A stretch of 64,000 nucleotides of DNA from Liquidambar formosana (Eukaryota; Streptophyta; Magnoliopsida; Saxifragales; Altingiaceae), in contig CM077831.1 of NCBI GenBank assembly GCA_039720395.1, forward strand, positions 3,514,003 to 3,578,002, written 5' to 3'. Below the pieces are notes generated by a model. The model made no database searches and was not told the origin of the DNA. It worked only from the letters and a program-made list of their open reading frames with translations. Every line of letters begins with the position of its first letter. Positions within the stretch are counted from its first letter, which is position 1. Positions 48,331 to 58,950 of the stretch are shown piece after piece. A program made the position numbers and the translations under genes.

Positions 48331-48712
48331 ACCCATTTTTGTTTGATGGATTAATCTCATTAATACCAACAAACTCAAATGGAACCAAAAGGATAAACTT
48401 CGTCATATCCAAGCATGCGACGATTTCATCGAAGCAAAGAATTGATTGCATTTCTATGCATGCCAACTTCGTTGGTGCGCTCATGCAAATGCCTGCACTA
48501 ATTGCATTAGTGATATAACAACACATTTTTGTTTGATGGATTAATCTCATTAATACCAACAAACTCAAATGGAACCATAAGGATAGACTTCGTCATATCC
48601 AAGCATGCGACGATTTCATCGAAGCAAAGAATGGAATGCATTTCTATGCATGCCAACTTCGTTGGTGCGCTCATGCAAATGCCTTTACCATGCACTAATT
48701 GCATTAGTGATA
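48331..48712. repeat. Tandem duplication, unit about 190 bp
   Basis: The stretch beginning CATTTTTGTTTGATGG at about 48334 repeats from about 48524 with few changes, the second copy slightly longer. It lies in the 3' noncoding region of GH. Short frames on the minus strand (48568-48251 and 48794-48507) arise only from this duplication. Confidence 0.8.
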
Positions 48713-48859
48713 TCCACATGATCTTCTCATGATGCAAAGCTAGTTGCACTAGTGCATCACAAGGTATCCTACCAATTTCATTGGTAATCCTCAAAACGAG
48801 TTATTTCATCATCATTTCATGTGAGTTTGAATTAAATGTCCATCAATTCAAAACCAAGG

Positions 48860-49200
48860 GCATTTCATGCCAGTCTCACTGGGGATAACAAATGTGGTGA
48901 GTTATTTCATAACTCATGACTCATCAAATTATGATTTCATGCCACTTTCAGTGGAAACAACAAAGATATGGAGTTATTTCATAACTCTTGAATCATCATT
49001 TCATGTGAAATTATGCCACTTTCTGTGGGAGCAACAAAGACAAAGAGTTATTGCATAACTCATGGATCATTTCATGTCACTTTCTGTGGAAACAACAAAG
49101 ACAGAAAGTTATTTCATAACTCATGAATCATCATTTCATGTGAAATTATGCCACTTTCTGTGGAAGCCACAATGACAGGGAGTTATTTCATAACTCTTGA
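48860..49200. repeat. Imperfect tandem repeats, unit about 70-95 bp
   Basis: At least four units combine CCACTTTCTGTGGAA-like, AACAACAAAGAC-like and AGTTATTTCATAACTC segments with variable spacing. The element AGTTAT-TTC-ATAACT is itself an inverted repeat. No coding sequence is supported. Confidence 0.7.
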
Positions 49201-49205
49201 ATCGT

Positions 49206-49735
49206 CATTTCATGTGAAATTGTCTTTATCACATGATATGAGACCCAATTGCAAGTCAATTGATTCAAAATCAAGCTCATTTCTTATCATTTCATGTGAA
49301 ACTATCCTTAACACATGGAACGACAATGTACTGGGAGTCATTCAACTCAAAATCAAGTTCATTTTATGTGAAATTGTCTTTATCACATGAAATGATAATG
49401 TATTGAGAGTCATTCAACTCGAAATCAAGTTCATTACTTATCATTTCATGTGAAATTATCTTTATCACATGAAATGAAATTGAATTGAGAGTTAATTGAT
49501 TGAAAATCAAGCTTATTTCATGTCATTTCATGTGAAATTATCTTTATCACATGATACAACATTGATTTTGAAAGTCAATTGATTGAAAAACAAAGTGCAT
49601 TTCATGCCCTCTTCACAAAGATAGCAAGTTACTTCGTAACTAGCATAGCTTATGAATCGTCATTTCATGTGAAGTTATCTTTATCACATGATTAGCAAGT
49701 CATTTCATGTGAAATTATCCTTATCACATGATATG
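49206..49735. repeat. Array of seven similar hairpin units
   Basis: Units start at 49206, 49288, 49360, 49442, 49524, 49661 and 49701. The best, 49442-49476, has 12-base arms CATTTCATGTGA and TCACATGAAATG around an 11-base loop. The others keep most of the pairing. Spacing is mostly near 80 bp. Confidence 0.75.
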
Positions 49736-50152
49736 ATATCACTATCATCTCCTAGAGAATTGACTTCCAAGACTTGAAAGTCAATCTATTCAACACCAAG
49801 CTCATTTCATGAGAAAGCCATTTATCATGGCTATTACAATTCCTCGTTATGTGGGCGAATACAATCACCCAAGATTCAAAAATTTCATTGAAACTTGATA
49901 AACTTGAGGGATATATTCATCCCATAACTCAAGGATTGCACAAAAAGTCAATTTGGAGAAGTTTAGAGGTCGCAAGCGCGCAAGACGGGGCAAACAGGCA
50001 AAGCGGGCTAAGGTGATCATCTGCCCTCAGATGGTCAACCGTCCAGGGCAAGGCGGCTGACCGTCCAAGGGGGGACGGTTACCCGAGGTCCTCATCTAAA
50101 AAAATTTTGGGTTTTTAACCCATGCTTGCACACTCACTTCCTCATTCTGAGT
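49736..50152. other. GH noncoding stretch upstream of the antisense gene
   Basis: A+T-rich sequence passes into a G+C-rich block (about 49970-50095) holding the inverted-repeat motif. The general make-up resembles 54890-55000 before antisense gene 2. No frame is supported. Confidence 0.5.
50060..50088 (+). repeat. Inverted-repeat motif ACCGTCC/GGACGGT, copy 2
   Basis: ACCGTCC, six bases and GGACGGT are followed by TACCCGAGG, on the same strand as copies 1 and 3. Before solo LTR S2 inserted, it was about 270 bases upstream of the ATG of the 52010-54675 gene. Confidence 0.65.
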
Positions 50153-51802
50153 TGTTAGGATTATGCCCTAGAGCCAATCATAGAGATGATTGTTTAGGGA
50201 TTAGGAACAATCATTTGATTTCGTTTATGTATGTCACATTTATTATTGATTTAATAAAAAGGCTTATTCTATTATGTTTATATGCATCATTTATATTTAC
50301 ATAATATGTCCATGGAGTTAGAGTTGAGAATATGGAATTACAAAGAGTTGTAATTTTGAGACTATAGATATATCTCTGTACTAAACTCCTAAAGCATTCC
50401 TAGTTGAAGGTTCACTATGATGGACAGTAATGAACCATAGGACTAGCACTTGTTAGGTTGACTCTATAGGAGGATAGCTAGTCTCAAGCTATTTGTGTGG
50501 AGACACTATAACCAACAAGTGGGTGCCTATTGCGAGAATAGGTACACTGAATGTGACCAAAGATATGAGATAAACTGAATGGAGTTTTATCCTGCCTGTC
50601 AATCAGTTTCTCATTGTTATAGTGGTACAAGTAATCCTTAGACCTGAGACACCATAGTTGCCTTATGCATGTAGCTTTAGAAGTTTGATAACACTAAGTG
50701 CAGATCCTATTCAGGGGTCTGCAAAGGTGTTCATTGGCCCTACTGCTATGTGTATGAAGGCATGTGAGTGATCAACAAGGGATCCATCACTCTCAGGAAA
50801 AAGAGAGAGAATGTCTCATATAGCATTCATAATATAACTCATTAAATCCATGGCCATGGTAGGATGAATATGAAAAGAGTTTCATAAGTTCATCAATGAG
50901 TTGATATTCATGATTGAGTATAAAGTAATTAAACTAGGGACTTGACAGACTTCCATGTCCTATTAGTTTAATTGGAGACATTGTGTTGAAGGAAGGATGC
51001 AAATGTAACCTATAAACTATAACAGAAGGGTTCTTTGTAAATGACTATTCACCTCATTAAGGACCACACCATGAACCATATGCTAGGTGTTACTCATGGT
51101 TAGTAGAAGCCCTAATTGATATAAGTGAGTTATAATCAATTAGGGAATTGGAAGGAGTTCCAATTAGACCCTAAATGGAAAGAGTTCCATTGTGCACACC
51201 TCGTGCTATTCCTACTACTTGATGATGTGGACCCAATGGGTCACACACTGATCATGCAAGATGAGCTTTAAAGTCTATGAGAGAAAGGGTATGAGTGCAT
51301 AAAGAATAGTTCTTTAAGGCCTATTTATATTTGATATAATTTATAGGGGTTATTGTGCAATTTAGAGAAATTGCATAAAACCCTAATAGGGTTTCCCCCT
51401 AGGGCCGGCCCCCTTAGTGTGGACTATATAAGTCACACTATGATGTGTGACATCATCATAAGTTGAACTCTCCAAGGGCTGGCCAGAATTTCCAGCCTCC
51501 CTCTCTCTCTCCCCTCTCTTCTCCTACTCTAGCAACAACATGGGAAAGAAGGAAAGGACTTGAAGCTCTAGCTAGGTGTGGATACCGTTGGAGGCAGCAC
51601 ACTTGGGCTGCTCATTCACCACTGTCCGGAATCAAAGCTTGGAGCAAAAAGGAGAAGACAAAAATTCTGTAAGTGTTCTAACCCTCTTTGTAGTTAGGGT
51701 TTGATTTTGTGTTATGCATAGTTAGATTCATGGGATTGGGAATCGTAGGAAAAATTTTTATATTCCGCACTTCTATTTTTCCCTCTTGTATGATTCCCAA
51801 CA
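50153..51802 (+). repeat. Solo Copia LTR S2 upstream of the plant-mobile-domain gene
   Basis: S2 is a complete LTR of 1,650 bp from TGTTAG to CCCAACA, with duplication tgagt at 50148-50152 and 51803-51807. It points the same way as the gene at 52010. Its TATATAA is at 51425-51431, the inverted repeat at 51432-51451 and the GTAAGT donor at 51669-51674. It could supply transcription to the gene. Confidence 0.93.
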
Positions 51803-52009
51803 TGAGTTTCTCTCTCTAAACTCTCATCCTATCCTCTCCAACTCTCATTCTCTCATTCCTACCTCGAAGACATTCAATCCAAACATCAAATGCATATCAA
51901 ATAACAACAAATCAAGCCCATTTAACAATCAAAACAACCAATTCACATCATCTTTGGAAATCAAATCAAATCAAACCCATTTTTCACAAACCCAACTCCA
52001 TCATCAAGA

Positions 52010-54675
52010 ATGTCATCAAGCAAGGACTCAAGCACCAAGTATCCATTCTATGGGGTCAAAAGCACATACAAGGCACCACTCTATGATGCTCCACAAGATA
52101 GGGTGTTGCTTGAACCCGACAAGCATCTCTCATTCATCCATTCCCAACAAGAAGTAAGTTTACCCAACTTAACACTTTTCTTTTGAATCTTTCGATTCTT
52201 TTGATGAAATTGCATTCCCTTCTACTTCTTTTGAATACCCCTTGGGTTGTTGAGTGATATCCCTTGATTTGGCAAGGATTGAACACACAAATTCTTTTCA
52301 TTTGAAAGCTTGAAAAATGGCACCCGCCAAGTGTTCGATAAAATTCCCAAGTGAAATAAAGATGTTCAATCTTCACCAAATCAAGGTATATCAACAAGTA
52401 AACATTCAAATGAGTAATATGCTATGATTTAGCAAGGATTGATCATACCAAATTCTTTTGTTTCAAGGCTTGGGAGGTGTCACCCACCAAGTGTTCGATA
52501 AAATGCCCAACTGATAAAAAAGTGTTCAATCCTTGCCAAATTAAGGCACATGAACAAGTAAACTCATAAACATCCATTAGCAATTCATTTCATGAATAAA
52601 AAAAAAACTTTTGACATTTTTTTAGAAAACAATTTGAAACCAATTGCTAGTGTAAGCTTATTATTTCCATGTTCTTTCAACTAACTCTCAAGGTATTTTC
52701 AATGGCTATAGCCCAACTTTCAGGACATGCGCACTTGGTCCTCTGTTAAAGGACTCATTGAATGGTGGCGGAACATGGAAAACTTCCAACCCATTACCAA
52801 GGGCTATGTCGAAAAGGCCGGTTTTGGTCCATTCCTAGACTCTTTGTGGAATGACCAATGTGATAGGCAAGCCTTGCTAGCCTTGTCTGAGCTATGGTGG
52901 GACACCACCAATACATTCCACTTTGGCTTTGGGGAGATGACACTAACCCCCAAGGACTTCACCATGATCACTGGCTTAAGCATTAAAGGCAAAAGCTTGG
53001 AATTCTATGAGGAGGCTCACATGGATGAGGATTATCTCCTAGCTTACCTTGGGATGGAAATCGAGGTAATCAAGAAGGCAGTGCGACGCACTTGGCTTTT
53101 CAACAAGTTTGCCAAACAAAGGGAGATCGAGGGTGAGAGCCCTGATTGTATTACAAGGGAATTCCTTCTGTACATGATCTCATGCACATTCTTTGCCGGG
53201 ACGGGCGACCTAGCCCCTTTGGGTCTTCTTGCAAGCATGGAGGATGTTGACAAGATTAGGAAATTCAACTGGGGAGGGGCTATTCTAGCCACTATGTATC
53301 GCACAATGTGTGACATGTCACACGGTGTGACTAAGGACTTCGGCGGGATGCCCTTTGTTTGGGAGGTAATGCTACTTCCCTTTCATTCCTTTTTATTTTT
53401 TTCTTATATTATCTTTTCTTTTTGACTCTTTTCTCAACTTTTGACAGGTTTGGTGCTATGAGTACCTCAACCTATGTCGCCCATCCCTTGCTGAGGAAAC
53501 CATTGAATGGCCTACCCTCAAGAATTACTCTCCTAGTTATGTGTCCATCCGGGCGGCGAATCGTCATGATTACGCCTTTGTTAGAGCTCACCTAGCAAGC
53601 CTCACTGCTGATATGGTGAAATTCTTTCCCTATTCTTTTCCTTTTCTTTTTACTCCCAATTTCTCATTTTGGCCTTTTGGACAGATTGAATGGAATCCAT
53701 GGAAGATATGGGTACCAATGCTACCCAAGCGATGCATTCCTAGCCTGATGCTGACTGGCAAGAGGGTACTCTTGGAAGGCCCCGTAGGTAGGTACTGGTA
53801 CCTAGGGGAGCGTGTCTTACGACAAGTCATGGGTGATGTGAATGCCGCCATGGCTCCAATGCCTCCACCACTTAACATGAGGCATGCTAACTTAATGGAG
53901 GGGGAAGAGTTGTGGGATGCCTTGAGAGGCTGGGATGCGGAGGAGTTCACTTCTTCTGACATTGCATATGACACTTTCTGTCTCCAATATTTGATGAGGC
54001 CCAGGGTGACAGGCCTTCCTCCTCAAGGGGTAAGTCTTTAACATTCTCCTAGCCTTTTCTTTTGGTAGAGACTCTATTTAATAGGTGAACACTTGCAGGG
54101 TCGACGAGCACGAGGGCATAGCTCAACAGTGGGCTCAGGAGTGGTTCCTGGCTCTGAGGATGATGAGATGGAGGGGGATAGGTCACTACCCTTGCCTCAG
54201 CCTAATTGGTTCATTGATTTGTGCAGTGGGTCGGACTTTGTCAAGACCGCCATCACTCATCCTGCCTTTGATGAATCCCCCAGGATCTACCCAAATCGAG
54301 AACAGGTGAGTTCTCTTTATGGGTATTTCTTTCTTTCTTTGAACATTACCTTCAATTTTATCCTTATTGATTATCCTAGGTGCCTGCGGCATATGCCCAA
54401 GAGTTTATTGACCTGAGTGAGGGCTTGAGGTGTGACCTTGTGAGGATGAGCCTAGCCAAATCTATGGCGGAAGCTCGTTTAGATGTCATGGTAAGTGTTC
54501 AACCCATTTTAAAGTTCCCATTTGTGGTTTTCAACCAACCCTATTCTCATACTTGACTTCTTTGCAATGAATTTTGTATATGCAGCCACCACCAGCAATG
54601 CGCCCTCCTAGAGCACCTCGTGGGGGTCGTGATGGAGCTGGGCCGAGCCGCAAAAGAAGCTCTGGGAATCGCTGA
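52010..54675 (+). CDS. Plant mobile domain (PMD) protein, seven exons, intact
   Basis: The exons are 52010-52153, 52724-53365, 53448-53615, 53685-54029, 54099-54305, 54380-54490 and 54586-54675. Every exon length is a multiple of three, and all six introns are GT-AG and phase 0 (570, 82, 69, 69, 74 and 95 bp). This gives 568 codons and TGA. I recognise an aminotransferase-like/plant mobile domain from features such as FGPFLDSL, LSELWWDTTNTFHF and VWCYEYLNLCRP; the C-terminus is Pro/Arg/Gly-rich. The first exon was chosen because its GTAAGT donor joins in frame to the acceptor before 52724. PMD proteins occur in plant nuclear genes and inside transposons. Here the gene lies antisense in gypsy GH. 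Its expression and role are unknown. Confidence 0.82.
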
Positions 54676-54963
54676 GTTCATTTACTTTCTTGTTGGGCTT
54701 GTAGAAACAATGAGACTATGGCTATCTTTTTGCATTTCATGCTTGTGTTTTGTAATTGCCACCTAAAACCAACTCTCTTATCCCTTGCTATGGATACTTG
54801 TTGTGCTTGTTTGAATCTATCATGATGATGTTATGGTGCCTTTCTCATGAAAATTTGAGTCAATGTGGGTTCATAGGAGTGAAAATGGCCTAAAAAGGCC
54901 ATCCGAATGCGAAAATAGGCAAAACCAGGCGAAATAGGGCAAAACAAGGCGTGAGCCTCGGGT

Positions 54964-54993
54964 GACCATTTGGCCCCGAACGGTTACCCGAGG
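54964..54993 (+). repeat. Inverted-repeat motif, degenerate copy 3
   Basis: ACCATTT, six bases and GAACGGT are followed by TACCCGAGG. The 3' half matches copies 1 and 2, while the left arm has decayed. It lies 170 bases before the ATG of antisense gene 2. Confidence 0.55.
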
Positions 54994-55078
54994 TTGACGC
55001 GTTTTTTCGCGATTTTTCAGGAATTTTGCGATTTTGACGGTTCTACTCCCTTTAGGACTCGAATTTGTGACCCTTTCC

Positions 55079-55086
55079 CTATAAAA
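55079..55086 (+). promoter_or_regulatory. TATA box of antisense gene 2
   Basis: CTATAAAA lies about 56 bases before the ATG at 55135. This is a suitable distance for a start about 25-30 bases downstream. It supports an independent promoter for the antisense gene. Confidence 0.55.
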
Positions 55087-55134
55087 ACACATGAGGGAAG
55101 TCTTCTAACTCACCTATTTTCATTGACAATAATT

Positions 55135-56421
55135 ATGGAAGCCTTGGATGGGTTCTTAAGAGGGTTTTTGGCAGTCATGGCTGCCAAAGACAAAACTGAG
55201 TTTAAGCGCTTCGGCTTGGAACCATTGCTTTCTATAAGGCACGTGAAGCTCGAGACGACCCTTCTCACTGCTGCTACATACTTCTGGGATCCTCAAATCC
55301 ATGTCTTTCGACTTAATTATGAAGAATTATGCCCAACCATAGAGGAATTCTGTGCTTTATTTGGAGTTTCGCCCGCAAGGCCATTCATTCTTCCTACACC
55401 TCGCTCTGATTACCTTGCTTCCTTCTCGGATTTTCTTGGCATTCCTCAAAGGGACGCAACGATCTTCGTCAAGGACCATATGGTGGACTTAATGAAGTTA
55501 GCAACCTCATTCTTGGCTCATGATAGCAAAGGTACTCTGACTTTCACCCCTCAAATTTAGTGTGCACTTGCTTTCTGTTTAATTGGTCGCTTTCTCATCT
55601 CCACCAGCACTCTTCAAGCCCCTGTTCAAATATGTGAGTTGGTTGCTCCTCTTCTCAAGCGACATAACATCATTCCCTTGGTATTAGCTGAAACCTTGAA
55701 TGGTTTAGATAAGGTTCATGGCAACCCCAAAGCGCCTTTAGAAGGTAGCCCCTTTTTACTACAAATGTGGCTGCTCGAGCGCTTGAACTTTTTATCTCCC
55801 ACCACTATCAATCCATACAAGCCCCAGCACTTCTGTCTGCGCCGAGTTGAGCTCCCTAGGCCATTCTCTTTAAGAGATTGGTTGGGTTATTTCCAAACGC
55901 TGTCATGGTGGAACATCAAATGGTACGTCTTCACATGGGGGTGTAAAGAGCAGGTACTTTTTCGAACTTTAGGGTGTGCTTTTGTCAAACTCATAGGGCT
56001 GAGATCGACTTCCTTCTATTAGACTTCGAGAATTCTTCGCCAGATAGGCGCTATGCAAACCATACCGTCCTTAACAGGACCTTGTTGCTCTATGGAACCC
56101 GTCAGTCCTACTATAATCAAGTGAGCGAGGACTCGCTGGCCTACAGACCTGAAATTGACTCCGATTGCCAACACTGAAGGACCTTTCGAGATGAGTAGAG
56201 AATATAAGCAATGGTTGAAGGATGATTTGGGCGAAAGGGAGGCTTCTCGTCGAGAAAGACTTTATGACCTTACCAAGGACACTAAACTTGGGCTTTGCAG
56301 AGAAGACATTCTTGAGGCAGTAGAGGCATCCCACGGCCATGACTTACGAAAGAAAAGGAGACTCGAGAGAGAAAGAAAGAAGACACACAAGACGACTCTG
56401 AAGAAACTCAAGAGGACTTAA
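55135..56421 (+). pseudogene. Antisense gene 2 of GH (DUF7745/plant-mobile-domain-like), broken
   Basis: The first exon begins MEALDGFLRG and contains FRLNYEELCPTIEEFCALFG. The frame reaches a stop at 55558-55560 unless an intron (candidate 55532-55618, GT-AG) is removed, after which it continues in phase with QICELVAPLL. Two nonsense codons follow: TAG 56020-56022, where B has TGG, and TGA 56122-56124, where B again has TGG. The charged, Lys/Arg-rich C-terminus ends at 56421. It is homologous to the open antisense gene of B. The domain name is from memory. Confidence 0.7.
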
Positions 56422-56602
56422 AGACTCAAGGAATAGAATATCTATGGCATGTCGATAGTTCTTTTACTTAACACCAATAAATTGTTATGTCAAACAATTA
56501 GTTTCAAATGAATTGCCAATAATAATCCACTTTTGAGATTTTTGTGATTGTGTTGATTGGACCGCACCCAATGTAACTTTATGGGTTGCCTACGTATCCC
56601 CG

Positions 56603-56654
56603 TTTTCTTTTTTCTTTTTTTTCTTTTTTTTTCTTTCTTTCTTTTTTTTCTTTT
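56603..56654 (-). repeat. Pyrimidine tract between antisense gene and pol (GH)
   Basis: About 50 bases of T and C form the mirror of the A/G tract at 34615-34708 in B, in the same relative place. Confidence 0.65.
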
Positions 56655-56731
56655 GGGGAATCAGGTCCTCGTAGTTCAAATGCCTTAACTTTTGCCTAGG
56701 CCGCCTTTACAGGTTTTCAACCTAGCAGGCC

Positions 56732-57092
56732 TTATACATAATACTTCTTTAATTGATCCAAATTGGTAGGACGAGCGAACTCGATCCCATACAAATCCAT
56801 TAGTCGAACAGCCCATGCTGGCAATATCTCCTTGATGACGTACGGTCCACCCCAACTCGGTTTGAACTTTCCTCGTGGATCGAAAATTGGAGCTCGGATC
56901 TCTTTCAATACTAAATCCCCTTTCTTCAAGCTTCTCTCTTTGACATGTTTGTTGAACGCCTTTGCGACTCTTCTCTGGTACCCTTGCACATGGTAGAGAG
57001 CCCTCAATCGCCTTTCATCTAGCAATGCCAACTCATCATAACGACTTTTGATCCAGTCCACCTCTGCTAGCTGACTTTCCACTGCAACCCTT
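56732..57092 (-). pseudogene. GH pol, integrase C-terminal fragment
   Basis: The minus-strand frame matches the end of B pol, including WGGPYVIKEI, and ends at 56732. It retains the Trp codon (TGG, in VDWIKS) that became TAG in B. The rest of pol is cut off by insertion of K at 57093; the target side is ccctt (57088-57092). Confidence 0.85.
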
Positions 57093-57665
57093 TGTCACAC
57101 CCCATTTTTGCACCACCTTACTAGGGCTCATCATTTCATGCATGTTTTTGTTTTGTTTTTGAGTCTAGTCACTTGCATTAGTTTTCTAGAGTCACAAGGA
57201 CAATGGATATGAATTTTGGTTCAAATTGGAGTTGATCTTGAGGGATAATAAGAGCTTTTGTGACTTGAGGGGCATAATCGTCTTTTAAGTCCCAAACTTT
57301 TCATTTGACCTTGGAATGATCTCCAAATTGTCAATTGGAGTTCATATAGATGCATAAGAGGTATTTTTAGTGTCAATTTGGTAAGTCAATGGCTCGGGAT
57401 TAAAATGGCTCGATGTGGTTCAAGTTGGTTAATTGACCCTTCCTTGGGTTAGCTCTAATTGACTCACAATTACCAACCAAATCTTTTCAAATTGACTTTC
57501 ATTAGTCATCATTTTACCCTCAAAAGTGTTTCATGAAGTTCAATTTTGATATGGCCTGATGATGAGTTTAGGGTGGTTATTTACGGATTATCCTTGAAGA
57601 ATTAGTGCGAATCACAGCATGAGATTTTTGGTTAAAATGAAAAGAAAATTATTTTATTAAATTAG
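57093..57665 (+). repeat. K 5' LTR, first part
   Basis: This start of a 3-kb-class LTR is related to the GH LTR but visibly diverged over its first 250 bases. It is interrupted at 57666 by a Copia LTR with target side attag (57661-57665). The rest is probably lost in the assembly gap. Confidence 0.75.
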
Positions 57666-58125
57666 TGTTGGGAATCGAACAAGAGAGAAAAATACAAGTG
57701 CGGAATATAAAAATTTTTCCTATGATTCCCAATCCCATGAATCTAACTATGCATAACACAAAATCAAACCCTAACTACAAAGAGGGTTAGAACACTTACA
57801 GAATTTTTGTCTTCTCCTTTTTGCTCCAAGCTTTGATTCCGGACAGCGGTGAATGAGCAGCCCAAGTGTGCTGCCTCCAACGGTATCCACACCTAGCTAG
57901 AGCTTCAAGTCCTTTCTTTCTTCTTCCTTGTTGTTGCTAGAGGTGGAGAAGAGAGAGAGAGAGAAGAGAGCCTCCAAGGGGCTGGACGGCTAGGGTTTAT
58001 TGTGCAAGCCTATTATGCCATGTCACACATAAGTGTGACTTATATAGGCAGCCCACTAAAGGGGGCTGACCATGGGGAAGAAACCCTAATAGGGTTATGT
58101 GTAATTACACTTAATTGCACATTAA
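57666..58125 (-). repeat. Copia LTR fragment J
   Basis: This is the first 460 bases (plus-strand order) of an E1-type LTR. It is interrupted by a second LTR after attaa (58121-58125). The remainder is not present before the gap ends. Confidence 0.85.
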
Positions 58126-58386
58126 TGTTGGGAATCGAACAAGAGGGAAAAAATTCAAAGGCGGAATATAAAAAATTTTTCCTACGATTCCTAATCCCAT
58201 GAATCTAACTATGCATAACACAAAATCAAACCCTAACTACGAAGAGGGTTAGAACACTTACAGGATTTTTGTCTTCTCCGTTTTGCTCCAAGCTTCTACT
58301 CCGGACAGCGGTGAATGAGCAGCCCAAGTGTGCTGCCTCCAACGGTATCCACCTAGCTAGAGCTTCAAGCCTTTTCTTTCTTCTTC
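58126..58386 (-). repeat. Copia LTR fragment L, nested in J
   Basis: A fresh LTR terminus TGTTGGG begins at 58126 inside J and runs for 261 bases into the run of Ns. It is another same-family insertion into a family LTR. Confidence 0.85.
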
Positions 58387-58486
58387 NNNNNNNNNNNNNN
58401 NNNNNNNNNNNNNNNNNNNNNNNNNNNNNNNNNNNNNNNNNNNNNNNNNNNNNNNNNNNNNNNNNNNNNNNNNNNNNNNNNNNNNN
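58387..58486. other. Assembly gap (100 Ns)
   Basis: Exactly 100 Ns is a conventional placeholder, so the true size is unknown. The gap hides the ends of L and J and part of the K LTR. Confidence 0.98.
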
Positions 58487-58950
58487 GACAGACTTGTAGG
58501 ACACTACGGTCTCACCTTTATGCACCCACAATTGTTTGTAATGATGCTATGCCGTGTTTGTGGTGTGAGGCTTTATATCTTATGCCCTTAATATAGACCT
58601 TTACCCTAGCCTTCGTTAAGGCCATGGGTTAGGAGGAATAAATTAAGGAAATAGGATGTAAAGCTATGTTTGTGATGTGCTAGTCCTAGGGGATTAATTA
58701 AACCTAATTGAAGGACTCTATGCCCTATTCTTTAAACATCCCTTAATCCATGACCCCTGTAAAGGTAATTGGATAAAAGGAATGAATTAATTGAACATGG
58801 TGTAGAGACCGAATTCATTAAGGAAAATATGGAGGTTTAGGACAGATCCTTAGGCTAAAGGTTAAAACTTTTCTATCCATAGACGTGCTGGCTTGGATCC
58901 GCAATCCACAAGGGCGCCTAGTGAGTGTTGAGTCCACCCATCAGACAGAC
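58487..58950 (+). other. K leader or LTR end before gag
   Basis: This noncoding stretch lies between the gap and the gag ATG. I cannot place the LTR end or identify a primer-binding site with confidence. No gene is seen. Confidence 0.5.

Larger units (their letters stand above)
45266..57092 (-). mobile_element. Gypsy element GH (Tat/Ogre-type), 3' portion
   Basis: This minus-strand element is inserted in the antisense gene of B. From its 3' end rightwards it has a 3-kb LTR (45266-48279), a purine-rich tract, a repeat-rich noncoding region, two genes antisense to pol (52010-54675 and 55135-56421) and the end of pol (57092-56732). Gypsy K interrupts it at 57093. The order pol, antisense genes, 3' region, LTR parallels B. 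That all parts belong to one element is an inference from this order; an independent origin of the 52010-54675 gene is possible. Confidence 0.7.

Noticed and set aside
49206..49735. Regularly spaced short repeats resembling a CRISPR array
   Set aside because: Spacers are not unique, units are themselves hairpins, and the context is a plant gypsy element; there are no cas genes.
51786..52157. 123-codon frame overlapping exon 1 of the plant-mobile-domain gene
   Set aside because: Different phase, low-complexity Ser/Asn/His-rich product; the 52010 frame with a GTAAGT donor fits the family and joins in phase.
58487..58950. Primer-binding site of gypsy K
   Set aside because: No clear match to a tRNA 3' end could be placed, and the LTR boundary is hidden by the gap.
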